A stretch of DNA of 31,266 nucleotides, taken from Isoetes engelmannii (Eukaryota; Streptophyta; Lycopodiopsida; Isoetales; Isoetaceae). A program made the translations under genes and the position numbers. The stretch covers positions 1-31,266 of the forward strand of contig JAANSK020289267.1 in the NCBI GenBank assembly GCA_011763485.2, given 5' to 3'. Under the pieces are notes generated by a model that saw only the letters and a list, made by a program, of their open reading frames with translations, made no database searches and was not told the DNA's origin. Positions 22,841 to 31,266 of this stretch are shown piece by piece (position 1 is the first letter of the stretch; each line of letters begins with the position of its first letter).

Positions 22841-24265
22841 GTTAGCGCGTGACTTTGTTTTGAGATTATGCAATCCTAGTCATGCATGACACCATTTTGT
22901 AATTAAAGTTAGTGGGACAGTACTATTCTACTGCTATATAATGTCATTTTATCTTTACATTTGAAGCTAATAATAGGTGTATTTGCCATAATGTCACTCA
23001 ACATTCTTACTTTTACTCAATACAGGATTGAGTAGCTACGCCATTACACTTGCAAACATAATCTGTCATCCAATGTTTGTCCAGGACGTATAACAACATC
23101 ATCAGCTGCAATAGATTAAGCAAGCTGGATTTAATCTTGTTCTTCAAATTCGCAGGTTCAAAAGGCATACTTAGCAGTATAATTTATCCTAGTTTTGGTT
23201 GGAACAATTAGCTTTTTTATTAACAGTAGGACGCAAGTTTGAACTCTTCTTGTATTATATTGCTTGCCCACTGACTTTGTTGCCGCAGAAAGGTTTCATC
23301 TTTTTCTTTTGGCGATGGAAATTTTCTAATGACAACTTCGTATGCTACGGTTTGATTTTGATAAGCTCAAGAATTCCAAGATTGATTGAAATGCCTTTTT
23401 GTTTATGAAATTGTGTTCTTTTGAGTTGTTGTTTGCAAACATACGAAGCAAGTTTACTCCCTGAATTATAAAACAACTAGTTTTTGGAGGTAACAGGAAT
23501 AACAATGAAAGTTAAATGGGCATGGATAGTCAATGCCTTGTATTTGTGCAGTTGCAAATGCATAGCGTAAACCTTCTTTGAGCTCATGAATAGAATTTCA
23601 GTATGTTTTCACTCACATGCGTTTCATTTTGAGGAAGACCTTGTATTGGCATAGTCACACCCAATATAGAAATAGGGTCGATTTTTTTTTAGCTATTGTG
23701 TATTTATGTGGTGACATATGTTAGCCAATAACCCGGAATGAAGTCGAGTATCCTGATTTTGGGTGGCATGTTGAACCGATCAACTCAATGTTTTTTACTG
23801 CAAATATTTGTTCAAGCGCTTTTTGTCAGCACTCAAATTTTGTAAGGACTCAAAGTTTTTAATACAACACTTAAATTTTCAGCTTAATTTTTAAGAACTC
23901 ACAATTTTTCAGTATCATTCAGACTTAGCACTTAACTTAGCTACAGTAGTCAGTACATACAATACGAATTAATTACAACACTAATACATTTAATACAAAT
24001 TAGATTACCACAATTTTCATCACCGTAAACATTCCAGATTGAAAGTTTCGTTACATCAAAATCTGAAAGCAAAGTTTCGCCACATCAAAAGCTCAACGGT
24101 TGAAAACTTCAAACATTGAAAGTTACAAATTTCACTGCAGATTCCGGATTTGAGATTCCAGGTACAGACTTTCCACTTTCCAGATGACTCATTTATAGCA
24201 AACCATAACAAACAATTAAAATCAGAAGTTATAAAGAAACTGCTTATAAAGATTTTATAAAAAAG
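22841..24265. other. Intergenic, AT-rich, nothing coding recognised
   Basis: A motif GTTTCGYYACATCAAAA recurs at about 24045 and 24073, and AAGTT/CAAA runs suggest an eroded repeat near 23800-24130. No gene. Confidence 0.35.
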
Positions 24266-24511
24266 TCAGCTTCGGTTATACTTCCAACATGAATCACAAT
24301 ATTCTCGACCTGAAATAGTCATCTTTCCAAATGTAGCAGCATTTTCTATAGAGTCACAAACGTATTTCTTCAAATCAGGTTTTTCTTTTAATACTAGATC
24401 CACATCATTCATATATCTATCATCTATTTCAACCGACAAAACAAGGTCTCGAATATTATAACTTGTATTAACAGCCTACGCAGAACTTGAAGCACCAAGT
24501 TGCTCAAGGTA
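24266..24511 (-). pseudogene. Unrecognised decayed reading frame
   Basis: On minus, one frame reads about 81 codons with a single in-frame stop (TAG, 24477-24479). It runs YLEQLGASSSA, then about 69 open residues including IRDLVLSVEIDDRYMNDVDL and ISGREYCDSCWKYNRS, then TGA. The acidic middle and the Cys-pair CDSC give it the look of real protein. No ATG begins it and I cannot name the family. It could be an exon of a dead host gene or transposon. Confidence 0.35.
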
Positions 24512-24989
24512 TCATGCAGGGGGGTGATTTCCAAATGAAGAACATAAACTACTGCCTTAATTGAATTCCTACACAGTCTAGCACTCAATTTTCTAACATT
24601 ATTATGAAAAGACTCTCCCTATATTGGGCACATCCATGGCAGAAGCCCTAGCAAAAACTCCACTCTCATAGCACTGTGCATTGGTGCACCAAACTACTCA
24701 TCTGCTAAACTCCCTCTTCAAATGGTAGCTCGTATCTCTCAAAAGGCCCTTGAAAAGAAAAAACAGACATTCAATAACTTCAAATGATCCGTCAAATGGT
24801 GGAGCTAATTTCGTCTTTGTAAGAATTGTAGGACCTAGGGTTTATCCTAAAAAAATACCTAATCCCCTGTAGCAAATCAAAGATCTCCCCTATCATTTAT
24901 GATGAGTAGCGTCCATCAATAGAGGCAGACATCACTGTAAGGGACTTGAAGGCGACAATATTTGCTCTCAAACCAAAAAAAAAAAAAAA
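24512..24989. other. Flank of the LINE RT fossil
   Basis: No recognised gene. An A18 run lies at 24975-24992, directly before the first readable RT motif, so it marks either a tail of an earlier insertion or an internal expansion. Confidence 0.35.
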
Positions 24990-26440
24990 AAAGTGCCTAG
25001 GATTCGATGGTATTCCTATTGAGTTTGGAACTAGACGTGTTTGATGCATTTTATGACTCTCATCGGTCTAGACTCTAGTACCCTTGACAGAATCCTTGAT
25101 ACAGGTGCTATCTCATTGATTCCTATAAGACCAAAGGAGCAACAAACAATCTCAATTGGCGTCCACTTACACGATTGTCATTTGTTTAAAAAACTTTTGG
25201 CAAAAGGGCATTATTAACAATGTAGTTGCGGCTTATGAAGGGATCTATTGGGTGCACTGGTAGAATCTTCCTATTGTATATATCAAGCTTGATTTTGCTA
25301 AGGCTTTTGATAGTATCAGTTGGGATTCACGCATCTATGTTTGTTCGGACTAGTGTTTGGACAACAATTCACACTACATGCATGTCTCTGCTCGGGCCAC
25401 TGTTCTTTCCATAGCAAGCCATCAGAGATCTTTCCAATTGGTTGTGGAATTCAACAGGGATGCCCATTGGTCCCCCTTATCTTCATTATTGTGGTTGAAG
25501 TTCTCTTGAAGTTATTTTTGATCGCCACAATGGAGAGGCTTCTACAAGGTTTGGCTATGGAAGATGGCTCACAAGAAGTACGTAATCAATATGCATATGA
25601 CATATTTCTATTCCTCGTCGCTTCTTTAAAGAATATGGATACAACAAAATTGCTTTTAGATACATTTCGCTGGCATCTGATGTGATTGCTAGATGGCAAA
25701 AGTGCACTGCTCTTTCAATTTTTGATGCTCCGACATCGTCATCTGTACTTTATTTCCATAGAAGGTGCTTGCTCATGGGCAATCCACCAAATTGCTTGGT
25801 ATTCTAATTGGGATCATGTAAGTGTAGGAGCAGCATGGAAATAATTTATTAAAGGGTTGGAGAAGAACCTGTTTTGGTGGAATACTGCAGAGTATGAATG
25901 CCTCGCCTTTTTCGTGAGGGTGGTTGGATGGATGAGATGTGTAGGGGTACTATTTTGGTCGTCCCCTTCAATTCATGCTATGCTAGATATGTCGTGGTGG
26001 TGGCCACCACTGCCGCCAGATCTATCGGCATCCCCTTTTACTGCATCATTCCATTCTCTTACACAACACCATTCGACCCAAGCAGGCATCATCTCGATCC
26101 AAACTTGGTATAATGATATAGCCATCTTATGTCCTGGAATGAGTTTCAAACAGTATACCTTCTGTCTAGGTGGGATATGTCACTTTGGGAGAAGATAACA
26201 GAGAATTTGCCACTTCTTGTGATGGCCGATGTCATGGAAAGGACTCCATGGACTTACAATGAGTCAATTTAAAGGGGCAAGAACTATGTCAGTCTATGTA
26301 TCATCTTCTCCAAGCACCGATTGACCTATCATTGTCAGTTAGACAGCAGTTGCAGAAGCGTTTAAGTGTAATAGTGCACGTCATTTTGGAGCTTGCAAAT
26401 GATAAAATAATTGCGGTGCATTGAAACTCCTCACAAACAA
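24990..26440 (+). mobile_element. Decayed LINE (L1-type) reverse transcriptase
   Basis: Plus-strand translations in changing frames give the ordered motifs of an L1 reverse transcriptase. They are: KCLGFDGIPIEF (GPDG-type), NWRPLTRLS, KLDFAKAFDSISWDS, then IGCGIQQGCPLVPLIFI (the RQGDPLSP motif) and QYAYDIFLFL (the YADD catalytic motif). The YADD box reads YAYD, so a catalytic Asp is lost. Stops and frame changes lie throughout. Downstream, 25700-26440 continues with weak LINE-like frames. Neither ORF1 nor a tail is attached. Confidence 0.75.
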
Positions 26441-27626
26441 TTATTACCTTGAAATGTTCACATCTCATGAGGTATAAATTAGTTCCTTAATATTGGATAA
26501 TGAATGAGATATAACCAGGGATAGGTTCTAAATGCTTTTCCTAAATTTTTTGTTTATATTTTTCTGAAAAAAAGGTATTTTGAAAGTATAAAACATATTT
26601 TTGACAGTTTAATATCTTGACTAGATTTTTTTTTTTTTTGCACATCCGCATCATCCACAGGGTGCAGAAGCACATAATTTGAAATGCAAGCAACCAAGCA
26701 AACATGCAGACGCAAGAGGTCGTGGCCGCAAGTTGGCAACATGCGACCGCAAGACATCAATCGCAGTCGTGGTTGGGCTGACGCAGATGCAAGCTGCACT
26801 TTATTAGCGGCTGTATAATATCTTTTTGCGGGTGTGGAGTGTTCATGACGGCCGCATTTAGCAAAAACATGGCCGCCTGACGCGTATTCCAACATTACAT
26901 ACACGGCCTTTTCGTAACTTTTGTGGCTGCTCCATTCTTTACATAAAATTCGCGAATGTGATGGGCCGGCCTAGCTTGATTCCAGTCTAATTTATCTAGT
27001 GTGCCATTTAGCATGGACTTCTTGACCATGTCAACTTAGTGGATAGGGTCAATGGCTTCAGGATTGAGGTCTACGCTAGCTAGCATTATCGTGAGCTGCT
27101 CCGGTGATGTTTTATGGTGCATGGACATCGTCTTGATGACGCTTCGAGAGCACTTGTCCTTTTATGCCATCACTCCCAATAATACTGTGCACGCATGTCC
27201 AGTATTAAATAGGGGGTCAGAGTATATAGCGGTAAGTACTCGAACAATATGTGAGCAAAAAAAAACTTGTACAGTAAACATGTTTGAAGACTTGCTTTTA
27301 GACTAAACAGTTTGGGTGAGAGCTGCTTTTGGGTGTAAAGTAAACTTGTTTAGGACCTGCTTGTAGCTAAACTTTTAGATTTTGTTTAATTAAACTTTTA
27401 TAAAAGATAATAAATACTTGGAGGGAAACTCTTATATAAAAGAAATGGCCCAGATCAGTGCAAACCCCATTACTACTGAACTGCAAATGCATCTTATTCT
27501 ACATGTGTTGGATCATGCAAACGAGATTCAACAGAACTAGTGGAATCTCGAGTTCAGCCTAGAAAAGCTGAATTTGCCAAATTTGAGTTTAGATTTTTAG
27601 CAGTTGGGCGTGCTCAAGGATCTAGA
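26441..27626. other. Intergenic, nothing recognised
   Basis: A T-run lies at about 26626-26639. At 26640-26900 GC content rises, with repeated GGCCGCA/GACCGCAAG runs. TTATATAAAAG at 27430-27440 (plus) is a TATA-like motif upstream of the next feature, but nothing links the two. Confidence 0.35.
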
Positions 27627-27912
27627 GCCAATTTCAGATCACGAACAGAGGAGAAGCTGATATGTTTGAAGAAAGCAATGATTCCTACTAGGGCCCTCAG
27701 AAGGCTGCTGAAAGTACCACTAGGACATGGCAGCACCTTGAAGCCGATATTTTTGAACCCTTAGCACTGAAAGAAGATGCTCGAGGTGCTTTGCTAGAGG
27801 AAATTCTACTTAGGTGTGATAACCCTATCTGATGCTTGGATAAATGGTTAAACATGTTAGGTAGCTCCAAGATGAAAATTCTACAACTGGAAGATCTGAT
27901 CAAAGCTGAATA
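27627..27912 (+). pseudogene. Unrecognised decayed reading frame
   Basis: One plus frame reads about 95 codons with two in-frame stops (TAG at 27689-27691, TGA at 27830-27832) and then TAA. It includes ADMFEESNDSY, TRTWQHLEADIFEPLALKED, ARGALLEEILLRCDNPI and CLDKWLNMLGSSKMKILQLE. The amphipathic, Leu/Glu-rich segments and steady frame suggest a protein segment under past selection. I do not recognise the family. It could be an exon or retrocopy of a host gene, or part of an element. Confidence 0.4.
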
Positions 27913-28275
27913 AAATAAAAGTTGAAAAGTTTACTTTTCGTCAACTTTGGCTTTTCATTCATGTCGGACTCTGACTTTGAACTCCGAACCTTAAAAGCTT
28001 ATTTGATGACCTACCATCGCCAATTATTTTATGATATTTTTGTGAACTGAGTTTGATTTCTAAATGTTCTGTTTGTAGGGCTCTCTCAACGTTTGACTTT
28101 CTTGTTTAATCTGTCTAAAATGCCTCCTTATGTGAGCTTGCTTATCTCAATATAGGTGCCATTCTAGACAGCAAATAGGAAGATGAGGAATAGACTAAGT
28201 TATTTTCTAAACACATCCATTTTTTCCTACTTCAGTCACACACAAACACACAACAAACAAATTGCCAATTGAGTC
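27913..28275. other. Intergenic, with left flanking direct repeat
   Basis: No gene. It holds 28131-28194, which is repeated in diverged form at 30331-30395. Confidence 0.4.
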
Positions 28276-28373
28276 TCTCGGTTGTTTGTGAGATATGATA
28301 TGTTGAGCCATACTACAAGCTCAAAAATAGTTGTATTATGGCTCAGTATATCATATCCTACAAGCAACGGAGA
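28276..28373. other. 43-bp-stem hairpin
   Basis: Arms 28276-28318 and 28331-28373 pair over 43 positions with three mismatches and four G-U wobbles. The loop is 12 bases (28319-28330). The arms begin TCTC and end GAGA. Such near-perfect long stems with a small loop occur in MITEs and in young miRNA or siRNA precursors. I saw no target-site duplication. Confidence 0.7.
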
Positions 28374-28609
28374 TAAAATCAAGCCACGTGTCTTGACTGT
28401 GAAATGTCGCGTTTGATTTACAATTCTCTCCTAAAATCAAGCCACATGTCTTGACTGTGAAGTGTCGCGTTTGATTTACAATATTAAGCCATAATACAAG
28501 CTCAAAAATAGCTGTATTATGCCTCAGTATATCATATCCTTCAAGCAACAGAGATAAAATCAAGCCACGTGTCTTGACTGTGAAATGTCGCGTTTGATTT
28601 ACAATTCTC
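28303..28609 (+). repeat. Local duplication, 181-bp period, plus a third partial copy
   Basis: 28303-28428 recurs at 28484-28609 with only a few differences. Between them, 28432-28482 is a third, partial copy of the right half (TCAAGCCACRTGTCTTGACTG...). The second copy carries only the loop and 3' arm of the hairpin, so the hairpin predates the duplication. High identity means a recent event. Confidence 0.88.
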
Positions 28610-28727
28610 GCGTTTGGTGGTTCCGTTGGTTTCGTTTGTCGTGTGGCTGTCGGTTTGGCTAATCGGTTCCCTGGTTTTGGTTCCTTCCGTTTTGATCTTA
28701 TTGATTTCGGCTGGAGAATAAAAAAAA

Positions 28728-28819
28728 GTCCTTCGGGACATCCGATAAATTGGTACTATATAGAGAAGCATGGCCCTTGCGCAAGGATGACACGCATAAA
28801 TCGAGAAATGGTCCAAATC
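28728..28819 (+). pseudogene. U6 spliceosomal snRNA pseudogene
   Basis: The sequence starts GTCCTTCGGGACATCCGATAAA and runs through GCGCAAGGATGACACGC to TCGAGAAATGGTCCAAAT, the whole length of plant U6. It is about ten bases shorter than the ~102-nt RNA, with small losses near the 5' stem-loop. A gap lies just after the region of the ACAGAGA box, which reads ATAGAGA here. There is no T-run terminator, and I see no USE or TATA element upstream, only an A8 run. It is therefore a retro-copied pseudogene rather than a working gene. Confidence 0.92.
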
Positions 28820-28835
28820 TAAATCTCCCTTAGGC

Positions 28836-28900
28836 CTTTGGTCTAGTGGTAATGCACTAGTCTTAGAGCACGTACGTCTCGAGTTTGAGACTGCCCAAAG
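28836..28900 (+). mobile_element. tRNA-like sequence, probable SINE head
   Basis: The 5' CTTTGG (28836-28841) can pair with CCAAAG (28895-28900). A D-arm-like stem CTAG/CTAG (28843-28846 with 28857-28860) and a T-arm GTCTC/GAGAC (28876-28880 with 28887-28891) follow. TGGTCTAGTGG matches a Pol III A box well; GAGTTTGAGAC is a poorer B box. The anticodon arm is unclear and the total is only 65 bases, so this is not a working tRNA. It fits the tRNA-derived head of a SINE and begins 17 bases after the U6 copy. Confidence 0.6.
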
Positions 28901-28999
28901 TCGCACTATGTATAGACATGTTTCATTGCTCGATGTATCGTCTAGGACCTTAACATCGCCCGGCCATGCAACAATTGCGGCTATTACACCATTCTTCAG

Positions 29000-29099
29000 G
29001 CACAAGTGCATGCATCCGTCCAGCACAAGTGCATGCATCCGTCTAGCACAAGCGCCTGCATCCGTCCTGGGCGAGTGTCTGCATCCGTCCTGGGCAAGT
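29000..29099 (+). repeat. 23-bp minisatellite, about 4 copies
   Basis: Units of the type GCACAAGTGCATGCATCCGTC are repeated about four times with increasing divergence to the right. GCATCCGTCC is the best-kept core. Confidence 0.88.
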
Positions 29100-29291
29100 A
29101 CTAGTTTGACCTTCCTGTTATAGTTGCGCTCCTATGCAGTATCAGTTTCTAGAACTCAATTTTAGAGTGCCCTTTTCGCCTGGAGCGCAACTCTCTTAGC
29201 CAACAATTGCAGACTGCCTCTCAGGGCCCCTTTTGCTGAATTCGGTGGAGTCAGATACAACAGACTTCTCATGGCCCACAGAGAGAGGGAA

Positions 29292-30047
29292 TAGGCCTGC
29301 AAATGGGCCAAGCAGCCCAACGAGTCAGTGGTTTACCAACTGATGGATATGCAGTCACGTCTATCTAATCAAGACGCAGTGAACCGTTTCTGGAAGGAGG
29401 TAGATTTTGATGGTGCCCTCGTCCACATCAGCCAAACAAGTTTGTACGAGTACCTTCTAGAGCTTTACTCCGCTATCTTGAACAGTGCAGGCTCACCACC
29501 ACCTCTGGTACCTTTGCGAGCAATAGTGGCCACTCAGACTGATCATGACGAGCCACCCCATTCTGAGACCGCAATCCAGAACGAGCATCCCCGTGCTTAG
29601 GTTGCTACCCAGACAATGCATCCGCAGGCAATTGACATGGGCACGAAAACCGGCCCGAATCTGACCCAGTTTTCAGCCTCCGCTTGTGGCCCATCAGTGA
29701 CTGACGAGCTCCTTGAGGAGAGAGCATTGAACTTGCGGATTGTGGGCGTCCCCGAGTCGAGCACATAGACATGCATTGAGGAGGCCGCCCAGTTCTTTAC
29801 GGATACTATGCACATCCCCTGCCCGGAGATTGAGACATCATGTAGGGTTGGAGCTCATAGGCCAGATCGTCCATGCCACATTCTGGTTCGTTTTCAGATG
29901 CGACAGTGCAGACTTCGTGTGCTCCAGCATGGCAGTCATCTTAGAAACAGCAACTTCTCGGTCCAGGAGGATCTTACGCCATTTCAGCTCGCTTGTCGGA
30001 GAATAAAGCTCTGTAAAGTGCGGGAAGCGAGATTGCAAAAGAAATGA
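29292..30047 (+). pseudogene. L1-type ORF1 (RRM/Transposase_22-like), decayed
   Basis: One plus frame runs from after a TAG at 29292 to TGA at 30047, with two internal stops (29598-29600 and 29766-29768), about 250 codons. The second half reads EERALNLRIVGVPESS, then AAQFFTDTMHI, RVGAHRPDRPCHILVRF, NSNFSVQEDLTPFQLACRR and KVREAR. This order matches the RRM-like core of L1 ORF1p (LRIIGVPES, RHIIVRF, DLT...R), an RNA-binding chaperone of LINE particles. The first half is a helical Leu-rich segment and a Thr/Pro-rich linker. No ATG at the frame's beginning is obvious. Two stops make it a pseudogene. Neither ORF2 nor a tail was found next to it. Confidence 0.6.
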
Positions 30048-30330
30048 GCGGTATACAGGGGGGTGCTACCATCATTCATGATCAGTGGCCTCGGGACCCA
30101 TGGCTGGGGTTCTTCTAGTTTTAAGTTCACGTGTAAATAATAATAAACTGTAAGCATGTATAAAGCCTCAATGTTTCTGTCGGGATGAGGGCATCGTCCC
30201 TCCTCGGTATTGTTATCTCTCGGACTTCAGTCCATTGTTCTGCCGTCACATGTCGGACGCTGCCTAGTGGCGTAACGTTAAAAATCTTTATCTTTTATCT
30301 ATTTATGATTTTTCTTGTTTGATTGACTGA

Positions 30331-30395
30331 TGTGAGCTTGCTTCTCTCGTTATAGGTGGCATTCTAAATCTTTCTAATAGGAAGATAAGAAATAG
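30331..30395 (+). repeat. Right copy of a diverged direct repeat
   Basis: TGTGAGCTTGCTT..CTC..TATAGGTG.CATTCTA and, further on, AATAGGAAGAT match 28131-28194. The two copies bracket 2.1 kb that contains the hairpin, U6, tRNA-like, minisatellite and L1 ORF1 segments. Confidence 0.65.
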
Positions 30396-31266
30396 ATGGA
30401 ACCTTAAATCGTAAACTTGAGTCATGCGACTCAACTGTGGAAGTCAAGACTAGTTTTACAGGGGGTACGATAATTTACCACAAGAGTATAGCACTGTATC
30501 TCCTTGTAACATGGTATTGATTTTCATGGTTGGGGCATGCTTGTTCAAGCCTTCTGTGGCACGCACTTCAATGGCATTTGGACACGTGATCCAAACTTCC
30601 TTTGTTTTGGACTCCATAGTCGACACACTATATCGCCCACTGCAACGAAGGTTTGGAGGGGGGTCCCGATGACATGGAGATGTACGTTGTGGGATAACAC
30701 ATTCTCTTTCATGGTTGCGATGCATGCATGATCCATCTTGTATATGATGGCATCTGAAGCTCTTAGTCAGGCCTTCTTTCCTTTGAACTCTATGTTACAA
30801 TCTTGGCCATAGAGGCCGCTGCAAAGGAGGTTAGTTTGATAGAGGTACAGATGCTATTGTTAGCATGCCACATAATCCAAAGAGTTTCAGGAAACTCTCT
30901 TTATCTTCTTTTGGACCAGGCCATATATATGCCATAAACTATCTGTAATGAATCGCCAGGAATCCTAACGATCCTTAACGCTAATCGACGACAGCCAACC
31001 CATCCTCTAACATTGACTAACTGCAGCTCCACAAATGAACAACAGTCATCTAATGAGCCTTCCAAACTGATCTCCATCGTCCATGTAAAAATCCCACAAA
31101 TCGCCCCTCTCCCAAAGGGTATGCCCCCCAGGGGGTGAAGATATACTTACCCTAGTTTCGGTGATACCTCCGCAAATCATACCTTCCCCCAGAATCCCCA
31201 CCCCCTCCCGGACGGAGCCCGTTCTGCCCGCTCCATTTTGGGTTCTGACACTGTCAGAACCACTCT
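30396..31266. other. Window end, nothing recognised
   Basis: Short open frames only (for example 30456-30736 on minus), without a domain I know. A 21-base palindrome, GGTTCTGACA-C-TGTCAGAACC, lies at 31241-31261. Confidence 0.4.

Noticed and set aside
28728-28819. Functional U6 snRNA gene
   Set aside because: It has internal losses, an altered ACAGAGA region, no terminal T-run and no upstream plant U6 promoter elements.
28836-28900. Functional tRNA gene
   Set aside because: Only 65 bases, no clear anticodon arm, weak B box and no T-run terminator.
29000-29099. CRISPR-like array
   Set aside because: The units are directly tandem with no spacers, in plant nuclear DNA; it is a minisatellite.
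30456-30736. Overlapping open frames on both strands
   Set aside because: No recognised domain, no splice-consistent continuation, and similar lengths on both strands as expected by chance.

Overview
The window is nuclear DNA of a flowering plant. It holds two intron-containing host genes with plant-type proteins, set in a landscape of decayed LINEs, LTR-element fossils, hairpin (MITE-like) elements and short tandem repeats. Introns are short (under about 1.7 kb). I could not place the species from sequence alone.

Layout. 1-5900: a pentanucleotide microsatellite, an old Ty3/gypsy-type LTR fossil with an integrase remnant, a very small tandem TRIM-type element (3254-3691), a 123-bp tandem duplication and an imperfect hairpin element. 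6099-6203: a GC-rich hairpin. 6757-7204 (minus): a complete three-exon gene for a small Pro/Gly/Tyr-rich, Cys-tailed membrane protein of the CYSTM type. 7299-17520 (minus): a complete 23-exon gene for the catalytic oligosaccharyltransferase subunit STT3, closest to plant STT3A from memory; joining the exons keeps one frame throughout and predicts 794 residues. Its proposed stop codon lies only 94 bp before the start codon of the CYSTM gene. 18111-19950 (minus): two L1-type LINE 3' ends. 21100-22840 (plus): a decayed LINE ORF1 with a tail. 24266-24511 (minus): an unrecognised decayed reading frame. 24990-26440 (plus): a decayed LINE reverse transcriptase. 27627-27912 (plus): another unrecognised decayed reading frame.

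28130-30400 is the most unusual part. It has a 43-bp-stem hairpin, a 181-bp duplication, a U6 snRNA pseudogene joined at a 17-base distance to a tRNA-like (SINE-head) sequence, a 23-bp minisatellite and a decayed ORF resembling the RRM-type L1 ORF1 protein, all flanked by diverged direct repeats. 30400-31266 holds nothing I can name.

The two intact genes act in unrelated processes: STT3A performs co-translational N-glycosylation in the ER membrane, and CYSTM proteins are small membrane proteins linked to stress and growth. Their tandem, nearly touching arrangement raises the question of overlapping transcripts. No CRISPR, rRNA or functional tRNA gene was seen.
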